Below are positions 1 through 10,465 of a stretch of 64,000 nucleotides of DNA, in pieces. The DNA is from Tethya wilhelma (Eukaryota; Porifera; Demospongiae; Tethyida; Tethyidae). Position numbers and translations under genes: made by a program. Each line of letters opens with the position of its first letter. Position 1 is the stretch's first letter. The stretch covers positions 26,688,071-26,752,070 of the forward strand of contig CAXIPT010000001.1 in the NCBI GenBank assembly GCA_964030475.1. The letters are read 5' to 3'. A model generated the notes under the pieces. That model had not been told where the DNA came from. It saw only the letters and a list, made by a program, of their open reading frames with translations, and searched no databases.

Positions 1-37
1 TACTAAGTTGTACAAACAAACTCATTTCAATGAAATA

Positions 38-242
38 CCGTATAGCACAAAATATTGGCGGGAATAAAATTTGGCGGATTGTCCAAAATTTCATGATTGG
101 CAGATTTTATTTTGGCATTTGTGCTCGCATCAATATTACGTGCATGCGCAAAAATGACTGTTTGGCGGATTTAATATTAGCGGTCCTTACCAAACCGCCA
201 ATCTGCCAATATTAAAATCCGCCAAATTTTTGTGCTATACGG
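38..242. repeat. TA-flanked MITE, CCGTATAGC family, 205 bp
   Basis: Terminal inverted repeats CCGTATAGCACAAA at the left and TTTGTGCTATACGG at the right are bounded on each side by TA (36-37 and 243-244), the target duplication of Tc1/mariner-type elements. The interior has its own inverted motifs built on TTGGCGGAT. No coding potential. A sister element lies at 28217-28391 and a decayed relative of the interior at 33738-33902. It sits downstream of the last visible exon of the coiled-coil gene, probably in an intron. Confidence 0.8.
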
Positions 243-303
243 TACATACAAATAGAAACAGGAAGTGGATTAGAAATAAGGCTTTGAACATTGGGATACA
301 TAC

Positions 304-2892
304 CTGTCTGAGTTCCTGTTCTTTCTTCTCCAGCCTCTCTGTCATTCCTCCTCCTCCTCCTCCTTCTCCCTGCTGCTGGTTGAGGTGAGAGATGCGAGAC
401 ATCAAGGTCTGCTCTTCTCTCCTCAGATCAGCCACCTGTCGGGTCAGTCTACATGTACATCATAAATAATTCATCATAACTTTTCTTCCAGTAAACAGTT
501 AAGAAAATATAGCATCTCCTCCCCTCGCTATTGAGTGTTTTGTTAAAATACAAAGGCAATCAAGATTTTCTTCAGGTAAGTATGGTACTAGGCACAACAA
601 TCGATCCCCCACCATTAAACTGTATACAGGGCATGTCAAAGGCAATCTAACCTGTGTTGGGCCTAATAAAATTTATTAGCATTACCAAATAGAAGTATAT
701 ATGAATCTGATTGCATTTGCCAATGGTTCTCTAAAGTGTGTTGTGCCCAGTATTAAAACTATCCAATATAATTGATATAAACATAACATAATTATTGAAG
801 GCATTCACATTCATTGATTTTCATCAGCAGCATTGATAGGCATGGTATTGGATGCTTGTGGCCCTGACTTGTAATTGGCCTCTCCTGCCCACACCCATGG
901 ACAGGAGAGGCTGGGCACAAGACTACCTAGTATGTATGTAGTCTAGAACTTGAGGCAAGTTAGAACTGCAGCCTCTATGTGTTTTTTGTTCTAGAATGTC
1001 TTTCTGCTATTTAAGCTGTTGGATTTGCTGCATATTTTTAGACTTGTTCTGTCTCAGCATTTCGAGTTATTCAGAATTTCTCTGAGTTTTGTTGAACACT
1101 AAAATTTTCTCACTAAGATGGAGGCCAAGGATTCAACAGAAGCTTCAGTTTCTCATCTGCTTCATCCTGAACTCTTGAAGGTTGTAAGGCAATTTTTCCG
1201 CAAAATATCTACAACATTTACTCGGGATTGAAATCAAATTGAGTAACATGCTGTGTTGTGTTGTTACAGCATGTGTTTTAACTTTTTCTCTTACGTACAG
1301 TACATGTACACTTGTCATTGCCTTCAGATTTTTATGTATCATTACCATGCATGTCTATCACATTGTAGACACCATTTACAGTCAGCAACTGTTGTCTAGG
1401 TCAATTGAATCCATTAGCAAGCTATAACCAGCTTGTCACAGTGGGTAAGTAATAGTTGTGCAACCTCTAGAGGCACTCACTGGCTAGCCTCGTTCCCAGG
1501 CTCCTCCCAGCTCTTCAAGTTACACGTTGAAAAGCGGGAGGGCCTGGTATATAACGGCACGTGAATGACGTCAGAAGCGCATAGAAAATTTTAGCATTTC
1601 CATGGATTCTCCTGGCAAGCAGCGGTAAAAATGGCAGATAGCACAGTCCACCAAACTCTGATATTTACAAGGCGTTCAAAGACAGCAATGAAGACGGCAA
1701 TAGCGTACAGTAGCTATGCTCTGATTTTAAACACTGAACGATATATTCGAGTCTATCGTAAGTTGTCTGACAAACTTACAGTCTTAGCTAGATCAGCAGC
1801 TGGTAAAATTACCTTTTACTTATTTGTAAAGTTGAAAATTATGGCGAAAAACCACGTTGAGCTGTACTGGCAATGGCTAGCAACTTCCTTCAAGTAGTCT
1901 CGCTAGCGTGATGAGCTCCAAGGACTTGTTTTTTTGCCAAAATTTCTCTTTTCTCAAAGCGGAAGTGACGTTTTTCGGTTTGGCTACGTCACAACTATGA
2001 TACTGTTCGACCACTGTTCGACCTCACGTGCCGTTATATACCAGGCCCTCCCGATTCTTAGTGTGTAACACTAAAAGAGGGTGTGGCCTGGTACGAGGCT
2101 ACTCACTGGCTACCAACCCAATCATAGTATAATTATAGGGATATTCCAATGCACATGCACATGTACAGTGATGCGTGTTATATGTACAGTCCAATGTCAT
2201 GTGTAAGATATGTCCATAAGCAAAACACACACACATTTTGGCTCTGTTATCGGTAAAGGTTGTCAAAAACATCATACCAAGATGCAAACAAAACAAACCT
2301 TTGGACTTCTTCATCTAAACGTGTCCTCTCTGTGTGAATAGTCATCTTCCCCATTTCTCCCTCCAACTGGCCCACCCCTCCAGCTGTTGCCCCTCCATTG
2401 ACATTCTGTCTCATGATAGCATCACTGGGAACAGGTTGAAAACCAGCCGAAATGAACCCACCAGAAGCCCCACCATAACCCTCTCCACCATGAGACACAT
2501 TGCCATACGATGGCTGTTGTTGTACCAGGGTGTTTGGGTTCTCAGAGTAGATGTCCTCTTCTTCATCTGGAGACAGTGCCTTAGGCTGTCCTGTGTTAGC
2601 GATGAATGGCACTCTGTTGGAAGATGTTGGGCTACGAGAGGAAGAGCTGGCAGATCGCTTTCGAGGCACAGGCTGAGGCCTTGAGGAAATCGGTAAAGTG
2701 TTGGCATTTCGAGCTGTGTATTAAGATAAGTTATAGTGCAAGATCAAGAATATGAATAAGTGGATCAATGAGTATATACTAGTGCAATATGTTGGATGCA
2801 TTCTGCGTGGCTTTCTCACAGGTTTGAGGCCATGAAGTGTCCAACGGTCTCTCTCTGGGAGCAGGCACTGGAGGTGTGCTGTTGTCAGACAT
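304..2892 (-). CDS. Coiled-coil protein with proline-rich N-terminus, 5' part of gene
   Basis: Three exons splice in frame on the minus strand: 2892-2820 (ATG at 2892), 2713-2299 and 448-304; the last ends at a codon boundary before a GTATGT donor, so the gene continues off the left edge. The ~210 visible residues begin MSDNSTPPVPAPRERPLD, a PxxPxR-type SH3-ligand pattern, followed by a Ser/Arg-rich stretch (PRKRSASSSSRSPTSS), an acidic patch (PDEEEDIYSE) and a Gly-rich low-complexity stretch. The third exon joins to give a heptad-like charged helix (RTRLDEEVQRLTRQVADLRR), with a Gly6 run inside the exon. Intron phases match at both junctions, which is the main evidence for the model. I do not recognise the family; an adaptor or scaffold is a guess. 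It lies ~540 bp downstream of the RING gene on the same strand. Confidence 0.72.
449..2298 (-). other. Large intron of coiled-coil gene
   Basis: This 1.85-kb stretch separates exons 2 and 3 of the coiled-coil gene. Apart from the 617-bp MULE-type MITE at 1485-2101 I see no further exon with good splice sites. Short ORFs here (for example 1631-1897) lie inside the MITE or have no protein-like composition. Confidence 0.6.
1485..2101. repeat. MULE-type MITE with 9-bp target duplication
   Basis: The element starts TAGCCTCGTTCCCAGGCTC and ends GGTACGAGGCTA. A perfect 9-bp direct repeat, CTCACTGGC, flanks it (1476-1484 and 2102-2110), as expected of Mutator-like transposition. A strong inner inverted repeat (GGGAGGGCCTGGTATATAAC near 1536 and its complement near 2030) extends the terminal repeats. 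No transposase is present. Relatives are at 13277, 14242, 39987, 49201, 52066 and 54896. Confidence 0.85.
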
Positions 2893-3430
2893 GTTTGGCC
2901 TAAAGATCAACATCAAAACTATATAAGAGGTATTCTACACCTTTATAGTCTTCAGATGAGCTTGATTTATGCTACAAAGACCGCCCACATACCTTCCAAC
3001 TTGGCTGCCTTGCTTGAACCTGATCTCAATCCAGTTGCGAATCAAGAAAAATTCCCTTTTCAAATTTACTTGAATGATAGGACGAACGGTTAAATAGAAA
3101 CGTAACGGGGGCGTGGCGAAAGCTTCATATCGATATTCATATGCTCTGATTCATTGCATCATCATGATGGTCAAGCTGCTATCATGCCTTGCATACTAAG
3201 TGTGGATCTCATTCTGACGATGTGCATGCACTTAGTCTTATGCGAATATGCCTGCACTTCACCCAAGTAAAAGAATCTGAAAGGTCTACAATGCAAATTA
3301 CACTAAACAATCTGCCACCAAATTCATGACAAAAAACTATAGTAAAAAGTAGACAAAGATAATTACATAAACACAGTTACATACAGACAGTATACTATTA
3401 TAAGTTAGCTTTTATGGTCAGTGTCATCAG
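2893..3430. other. Intergenic spacer between two minus-strand genes
   Basis: This 540-bp spacer must hold the 3' UTR of the RING gene and the promoter of the coiled-coil gene. I see no convincing TATA box, ORF or repeat. A GC-richer patch with ACGGGGGCGTGGCG near 3103-3118 could be part of a CpG-type promoter. Confidence 0.4.
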
Positions 3431-3692
3431 TCAGAGCATACTGGCATAGGCTCGGATGACATCAGTGATAGGTGCTCGGCAGAGTGGGCACTTGAGGTTC
3501 TGGCTCCTCAGCTGCAAACCACACGCCATACATACACACATGTGACCACACCGGTATATGACAGAGTCAATGATTCCATCAGAGCAAATGACACAGTGAC
3601 CAGATTCTACCACACGAAGTTGAGACCCTTCAGACTGGCTCTCTGCCCGACCTCCTAAACCACTTGCACCTATCACTTGCTCAGCTGAGACA

Positions 3693-3732
<40 letters not shown>

Positions 3733-5908
3733 CATGAATTAATAATGTGAAAATTAACGGTGTTAAAATTATGCTGGCAATATATAATAGAACTTGACTA
3801 ATATTCATAATATTGCTATAATATGAAGATAATGCTCGTGAGTACATAATTATAAAGATAATGCTCGTGAGTATGCAATGTCATATATACATGTGCATCA
3901 TGACAGAAATATTTGTGTACATACATGCATATTGTCAAGTCATTGTTGTGTTACAAGTGTAATGAATAATGCATGAATTCCATGAATCAAAATTGATGAT
4001 ACACAAAAATTACATACTAAAGCATATAACGGATACTTACGAATAGTAGGCAGAGGGCAAGTGTGTGAAGTAGGCTGTGCCATAGCTGCTGCCTGTTGAG
4101 CTGGGGTAGAGAGGAATGCAGTGAGGGCAGCTGCGACCTCTTGTTTGATTGATCGCTGTATGTCTAGTTGGAGATCAAAGCTTGCCTTCATCATCCTCTT
4201 TAATTCTGTCAGCTGAGCCTTCATATCCTGAACCTCCTGGTGGAGCTCACTGCTATTCTCTTCACTACATTTCATTTCAAAAGAGATACAAAAGTTAATG
4301 ATTCGAACACCATAATAATTATTTTTTAATTGTTACTTTTGAACTCTGGGATTTCTTTCGCCACGTCTGGTACGCAGAGACTGTATGAAGGTCTCTCCAT
4401 TCTCTCCTTGAGACACATGATTGGCTCTCTCCTGGTAAGATTAAATTTTAGTATAGTATGGATCATGCACTTATAACAATTAAAGTACCGTTTGCTGTGA
4501 GCTTTAAGTATGGTAAGAATTTGGCAGTAGATTGAAACAAATAACCATGCCGTATAGTATTACATAATACAGTGAAAGTATACGTGTGCACCAGGCTTAT
4601 ACTTATGTAAATTGTTGTAATGATTCTGTTACATGTACGTACTTGAATATGCAATTCAAGGACTCCTCTAAACTCTCCGGAAAGTGCTGACGTCACTAGC
4701 TGCTGTTGAACCAGACTGCTAACTTCAGACACAATCCTATCTTTGTCCTCATCTCCAAGACTATTCAGTGCTGGACTCTGTCTTAGCTGTTGTACAATAG
4801 TGCTCTGATCACGTCGTGGCATAGGATACTGACCATCGACAGGTGGCTGAAATGGAACTTGAGGACGAGAGTGAGATCTTGATGATCGAGACCTTACACT
4901 TCTCTGGATTGCAGCAAACAGATCACCACCACCCCCTCTAGTAGCACCATGACGATGAGAGGAAGCAACACGAGGCCTTCGTCTTCGATGTCTACGACGA
5001 GTTAGTCCTTCTTGTAAGACATGTTCCATCTCATCCAACATCGGGCTCTGGAGCACTTGGCTCACTGGACGACGCTCAAACAGAGCTCGTATCTCAAGTT
5101 GGACACCCTCTGGCCTGAGATTTTGGGGCTCTAGATTGGCATCCCTATTGCTGAGCTCCTGTGCTCGACTAGACACTGAGGGAGCTTCAGTAGTCTTTTC
5201 AGTGCCACATTTTTGGACAAAAACCTTTTCAAGATGCTGTGCTGCGTTGAATCCTGTAACTGGTTGTTGCTTGAGCTTTAGCTTACGAAGTTCAAACATT
5301 TGTTCACTGCATGTATACAACAAAAGTCAAGAGAAAGCTCATACATAAAGTTCCCATTTTTATTATTAAAAATTAATATAACAAACAAACTTATATTAAA
5401 TAATTGCTTATGGTGAGTTTTCATTGAGTTACTACGTTATGCAAATTGATGGCGCCATGTATATACGTCCATTTAAGTAGTATTCAATTCAATATTTATG
5501 CTGGAATGTGTGGTATAGCTAACTATAATTCAGTAAACAATGGGTGTGTTGGGAAACTTATAAAGTTAGCTAATATTATGTCATCAAGAAACATTCAGAG
5601 CATGTTGCAGTCCGACTCACAAAGTAGTCTGCTGCTCACCCATTCATACAATAATGTCAGGTCGATTAATTTTATCTCAGCATTCATGCATGTGTTTAAT
5701 AACTGTAAAAAGCTGTATGACATTTATATGGCATAGCTTGCCTTTTCCTTGCTGATAGCAGTTTTGTCAGATCTACTGTTTTGTCAGATCCACAGTTTTG
5801 TGTATAAACTTGTCCACTACATTCTGCTGAGTCCAGGCAGGCTGCTGATGATGAAGATTCAGAGATTTCTGGCAGGTTTTCTTTAGGAGTTTCAAAATTT
5901 GATGCCAT
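3431..5908 (-). CDS. RING-finger protein, neuralized-type RING, probable E3 ubiquitin ligase
   Basis: Five exons join without any phase conflict: 5908-5742, 5306-4643, 4431-4337, 4264-4041 and 3684-3431 (1404 nt, 467 residues, stop TGA at 3433-3431). The C-terminal ~50 residues form a C3HC4 RING: CVIC, then CGHMCVCMACG, then CPLC, followed by RAPITDVIRAY. This matches the RING of neuralized-class E3 ligases, which recruit E2 enzymes. There is no sign of the NEUZ domain. Exon 2 carries EIRALFERRPVSQVLQSP, a motif I associate with RING proteins having RRxVSxVL segments, then an Arg-rich stretch (TRRRHRRRRPR). Exon 4 is a coiled coil (ELHQEVQDMKAQLTELKRMM). Intron 1 appears to use a GC donor (AAAAG|GCAAGC). 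Exon 3 (95 bp) is short but fits perfectly between its neighbours. The substrate is unknown. Confidence 0.85.
3691..3730. repeat. (GA)n microsatellite in intron 4 of RING gene
   Basis: An uninterrupted GA/CT run lies directly upstream of the last exon, so on the coding strand it forms most of the polypyrimidine tract of the 3' splice site (CTCTCT...CTCAG|CTGAG). Length variation here could influence splicing; that is inference. Confidence 0.8.
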
Positions 5909-6567
5909 GGTTCAATGTATATATTGACTTTTTCTATGCTACTTTTATTCTGCGCCTGAGAATGATGTGGCGCGCCGCTATAGTTATTTTTAGACAATAT
6001 CTTATTACGTCATCCGCGGATATACGAATGCGCATGCGCAGGTACCTACATCCCAGACCCAGAGCTAGAAACCTTTTACTTTATTGAATCATAGATAATA
6101 TATACGCTTCATGAAGCGTATATATTATCTATGATTGAATGATTCAATATGACATTAATTTTATGTTCTAAGATGAAAATAAATTGTACTATTTATATTA
6201 TGAATACAGTATGTAAAAACTAATTATTAAAATTCTACTCATGTTCAATGTCGTAAAGGCTAAGTCTAGCTTATTTCTCTTTTTGATTCAGATAAATAAG
6301 AACCCTATTGACTTATCTTTATAATTATGACAATTGTATTATCAGTTCGCATCAATTCTTCGGAGACTGAGTTGATTGGAGCTATGACCATGGTTACCAC
6401 CTATAGCAGCGGAAATGAAATAGGCTGAGCTCAATGCATGCAAGCAATTATAGGGGCGTGTCTACGTAGCTATTTTACCAGGGTTCAAAGTTTCCTTGAT
6501 CGGGACGAGGAGCTGAAGCTGAGCCTACATTTATGTATTAAACTGAACAAGTACATTTATAGTTATT
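5909..6567. promoter_or_regulatory. Divergent promoter region between RING gene and Rab-like gene
   Basis: The start codons of the minus-strand RING gene (5908) and the plus-strand Rab-like ORF (6568) face away from each other across 659 bp. The interval holds CG-containing patches (GGCGCGCCGC at 5970, CGCATGCGCA near 6030, an NRF1-like palindromic site) and the perfect palindrome at 6087-6136. No TATA box can be assigned with confidence. Confidence 0.45.
6087..6136. repeat. Perfect 50-bp palindrome
   Basis: Two 25-bp arms meet without a spacer between 6111 and 6112 (centre ...GCTTCA|TGAAGC...). The arms run from AATCATAG to CTATGATT. It is A+T rich and non-coding. It could be a minimal foldback element or a cruciform-forming site; there is no flanking direct repeat that decides. 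Confidence 0.85.
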
Positions 6568-7110
6568 ATGGCTGCTACAGAGTATGACTACTTGTGTAAA
6601 GTGTTAATGATTGGTGATTCTTGTTCTGAAAAGTCAGTAATTCTTCAAAGATTTTGCAACCCTCTTGAGAGTGATTCTTACATATTTACAACCATTGGTG
6701 TAGACTTCAAAATTAAATCCATTCAAGTGGACGGGAAAAATGTCAAATTGCAGATCTGGAATACTGCTGGACAAGAGCGTTTTCGGACAATAACTTCATC
6801 TTATTATCGAGGTGCCTCTGGAATTATGCTTGTATATGATATCACCGACAATGAGAGCTTCCAGAATCTTGGCAAATGGTTGCAAGAAATCAAGCGATAT
6901 GCTGATAATACAGTTAAGGTTATGATACTTGGTAATAAATGTGACCAAGTTGATAATAGAGTAGTGAGCTATGAAAGAGGAAGTGCTTTCGCTGAAGAAA
7001 TAGGTCTCAAGTTTATGGAGACAAGTGGCAAAACAGGGGAAAACATCAATGATGCTTTCATAACCCTCACCAAAGATATGATTGATACTATTTCTAAAAT
7101 GAAGAAGTGA
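6568..7110 (+). CDS. Intronless Rab-like GTPase with altered P-loop and no C-terminal cysteines
   Basis: A single 180-residue ORF has the Rab fold throughout: switch I TTIGVDFKIK, switch II TAGQERFRTITSSYYRGA, the G4 motif GNKCD and helix motifs close to the Rab1/Rab8/Sec4 group. Three things are wrong for a working Rab. The P-loop reads GDSCSEKS where GDSGVGKS is usual, losing the glycine before the lysine. The G3 motif is WNTAGQE, with Asn in place of the magnesium-coordinating Asp. The protein ends ...ISKMKK with no prenylation cysteines. The G5 motif SAK is SGK. Lack of introns suggests a retrocopy. It is still fully open, so it may be a recent pseudogene or a cytosolic pseudo-GTPase. Membrane anchoring by the usual geranylgeranyl route is not possible. 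Confidence 0.85.
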   Translation: MAATEYDYLCKVLMIGDSCSEKSVILQRFCNPLESDSYIFTTIGVDFKIKSIQVDGKNVKLQIWNTAGQERFRTITSSYYRGASGIMLVYDITDNESFQNLGKWLQEIKRYADNTVKVMILGNKCDQVDNRVVSYERGSAFAEEIGLKFMETSGKTGENINDAFITLTKDMIDTISKMKK

Positions 7111-7427
7111 CTTCCCTATAATAATGATTATAGTAAGATGTAGGCGAATTTGATGAATTGTCATGCTTTAGATTAAAATTAATTCAAAATTTATCGTTTT
7201 TGCTACATGTGCACTGTATCAGCATGCGTTCATTAAGAGAGATCAAAGTTTATATACTTTAATAGTTGTTTCTTAAAAAAAGGCCATTGACAAGAAACAA
7301 TTACATGTAAGCTTATAATTTTGGCAGCCTCCTTCAAGCTGGCAAGAGGACAGCAGCTATAAAAGTTTAGGTGGCATATCCCTAATTATCCCTTGAATGC
7401 CTTGGTAGCCATGGTAGGTGCATGTAC

Positions 7428-7430
<3 letters not shown>

Positions 7431-7477
<47 letters not shown>

Positions 7478-7481
7478 GTGT
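7431..7481. repeat. (TG)n microsatellite
   Basis: About 50 bp of TG dinucleotides with one TGCG interruption. It makes an apparent ORF with a long Cys-Val run, which I do not regard as coding. Confidence 0.9.
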
Positions 7482-7671
7482 ACATGGGTTATGTTGTCAC
7501 AGATATGTTCTGGCTCAACTTTTGGAGCTTTTAACCTCATTGGGAGTTAAAATTGTAATGTATGATTCCCGTCATAATGAAAGCACCATTGGTGCATTAG
7601 CCTCAGCACATGCACTCAACTAGCTAGTGCACATTTAGCCTAAAAGTTCATTGGAAAAAATCTTGAGATCT

Positions 7672-7744
7672 AGCTGAAAATTGAACCCTTGTCTTTCAAA
7701 TTCAGCTAGTCGCTGAATGCTCTTACCACTGAGCTTCTAGAACC
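7672..7744 (-). repeat. tRNA-derived sequence (SINE head or degenerate tRNA)
   Basis: Read on the minus strand it begins GGTTCTAGAAGCTCAGTGG, which contains a pol III A-box-like sequence, followed by TAAGAGC closing a D-arm, a 5-bp anticodon-type stem TTCAG/CTGAA around a 7-base loop, and a B-box-like GGGTTCAATTTTC. The acceptor and T stems do not pair and position 33 is not T, so it is not a working tRNA. It is most likely the head of a tRNA-derived SINE; no tail was found. Confidence 0.5.
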
Positions 7745-8859
7745 CTCTGGCATTGGTGCAGAGCTTGCATATACTACTATTCATAGTCCAAGACCAGATC
7801 TCAAGGCCCATACATGTAATGGCACGCCCAAATATGCATGTATAGACGACATGACATTGTGTCATAGCTATCAGGTTTAATAGCCACGTCTCCAGGTTCC
7901 CCATAACTTTTCACTCACAGAAAAGGGAATTAAGGGGAGCCTGGCCGGGCCAGATAGACCCAAGTTAGCCTCATAGCTTGATGTAAACTATTTGATAAAC
8001 CAGCACAAGTGCATGGCAAGACTTAGCTATGTTACGATAAAACCCAGCTCCAGGAGAGTGTATAGTTGCACATTATGAGTATCAAGTATTACCAGAGTAC
8101 ATACGAATTTTGCTCACATGTGCTGCCTTGATGTATTTGATTATTGTTTAAATTTTATTCTGCAAATGAAAATAATAACTATAAACACAATCAGTGACTG
8201 TAAAGTTCAAAATATTGAAAGCAAGATATAGCAAGTAGCTATATGCAAAGATCACATATTAATTTATTAAGAATCTGATAATAATATTAAGTATTGTTGA
8301 TAATATTTATGCAATATAATATACCCAGTGGTCAATGAATATCTTAATTATTATCATCCCACATACAAACTCTAGTTAGACTGGTTACTATTTCCCTATA
8401 GATCTTAATTTCACTACCAATTCTATATTATTTTAGTCGGCGCCACCAGTATATTGTTCCAGATATGACATAGAAATGAACAATTTGTTGCTATGGAAAC
8501 AGCTCATGCAGGCGGAATTAAGTGATGTACTACAGTATATACTTACATTATAGCTCAAACAGTGCCTACTTGACTACTAATTAAAATTTTAGTACAGGTA
8601 TATTATATTTCAGTTAGGGTGTATGCACTCATGAGTCATGCATGCACCATAATAATTATTATATTCCCACAAGAGTCAGGGTTCCATAGTTTCAGGAGTC
8701 CACCCTTACAGCCACTGACCAGCAGAGGCATGAGGGGAGAGTTGAGAGTAGCTAGGGAATTGATGGTATTTCCTTAAGGGTGGGCACCATCAAGGATAGA
8801 CTACACAGTTACAGTATAGATGTGAAAAATATTCACAGTGTAAACTTCCAGAAAATTAG
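7745..8859. other. Non-coding stretch with decayed MITE remnants
   Basis: No gene is visible. Near 7895-7975 a sequence resembling the TAGCC..CAGG / GGGGAGCCTGG MITE family appears in decayed form. Near 8729-8800 there is GTAGCTAGGGAATTGATGG followed by GGGTGGGCACCATCAA, a motif that recurs at about 9450, 10240 and 11870-11925 and marks another dispersed repeat. Confidence 0.45.
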
Positions 8860-9392
8860 AGGGATTATATAACACTAAGTCTTTTTTTTTTTTGTCTTAG
8901 TAATTCTTGCAGTTGCTATTGCGTTTGGTAAAGCTCATCGATCAGTAAAATACTAAACAATGGGTATATCTGTTGTAGTACAAGACTGAAGTAAGTCTGT
9001 AATAAGTATAGTATTATTGGATCATGTCTGAGTATGATCCAGTACTGTATATACCCTGAACGGGATGTAAATTTATAGAGCCCATGAAAGTTTCCCGCTA
9101 TAATAATTATATTATTAAGGAAATTAGTAGAATTTCCATTATGTATATAATAACAATCTTGCCGGGCTACAATCTTCACTGGCTTATTGTAAAAAATTTG
9201 TATGACAATGCAAATAGTAGTATTGTCTGTCTGTTCATATTGCATCAATAGATGCAGAGGAGTGTGTAAATGAAACCAACAGTACTTCAGGTGATAAACA
9301 TCTACAAATAGTCTTGCCAATAATAACAGTTACCATAATTTTTGTCATTTTAATTTCCATAGCCATAATAGTTGCATTCCTAATTAAGAGTG

Positions 9393-9434
<42 letters not shown>

Positions 9435-10422
9435 GTTAACTATATACAGAGACGTAGCTAGGAAATTGATGGTATTTTCTTGAGGGTGGGCACCATCAAC
9501 AGCCTAACTAGGTGCATTAATTTGTAATGACTATACACAAGTTAGTGAACCAGTCTGTGATGCAGCAGTTAAACCGTGATACAGCTTTTAATTAAATTGA
9601 CCATACACTTTCGTGTTATACCTTCTCTTGTGTGCATGCGTGTGTGTGTGTGTGTGTGTGTNAGGGATTATATAACACTAAGTCTTTTTTTTTTGTCTTA
9701 GTGATTCTTGCAGTTGCTATAATAATTGTGTTTGGTAAAGCTCATCGATCAGTAAAATACTAAACAATGGGTATATCTGTTGTAGTACAAGACTGAAGTA
9801 AGTCTGTAATAAGTAGTATTATTGGATCATGTCTGAGTATGATCCAGTACTGTATATACCCTGAACGGGATGTAAATTTATAGAGCCCATGAAAGTTTCC
9901 CGCTATAATAATTATATTATTAAGGAAATTAGTAGAATTTCCATTATGTATAATAACAATCTTGGCTACGTACAATCTTCACTGGCTTATTGTATGACAA
10001 TGCAAATAGTAGTATTGTCTGTCTGTTCATATTGCATCAATAGATGCAGAGGAGTGTGTAAATGAAACCAACAGTACTTCAGCTAGGTGATAAACATCTA
10101 CAAATAGTCTTGCCAATAATAACAGTTACCATAATTTTTGTCATTTTAATTTCCATAGCCATAATAGTTGCATTCCTAATAATTATTAAGAGTGAACACA
10201 CACACACACACGGAAGGTTAACTATATACAGAGACGTAGCTAGGAAATTGATGGTATTTTCTTGAGGGTGGGCACCATCAACAGCCTAACTAGGTGCATT
10301 AATTTGTAATGACTATACACAAGTTAGTGAACCAGTCTGTGATGCAGCAGTTAAACCGTGATACAGCTTTTAATTAAATTGACCATACACTTTCGTGTTA
10401 TACCTTCTCTTGTGTGCATGCA

Positions 10423-10464
<42 letters not shown>
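8860..10464. repeat. Two ~800-bp near-identical copies joined at a single N
   Basis: 8860-9661 and 9663-10464 start with the same AGGGATTATATAACACTAAG and end in a TG microsatellite. They differ mainly by small insertions, by (CA)n length (about 9396-9429 versus 10195-10211) and by (TG)n length. The N at 9662 sits exactly at the join. This is either a tandem duplication or two haplotype copies placed side by side by the assembler. No gene is seen; ORFs in both copies are not protein-like. Confidence 0.85.

Positions 10465-10465
<1 letters not shown>

Noticed and set aside
1631..1897. 88-codon ORF in the MITE at 1485-2101
   Set aside because: Interior of a non-autonomous element; no transposase motif.
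7393..7623. 76-codon ORF with a Cys-Val run
   Set aside because: The run is a TG microsatellite and the rest is not protein-like.
8916..9429. Minus-strand ORFs in the 8.9-10.3 kb duplicated region
   Set aside because: The two copies break these frames by indels that would not be tolerated in a gene; composition is that of A+T-rich DNA.
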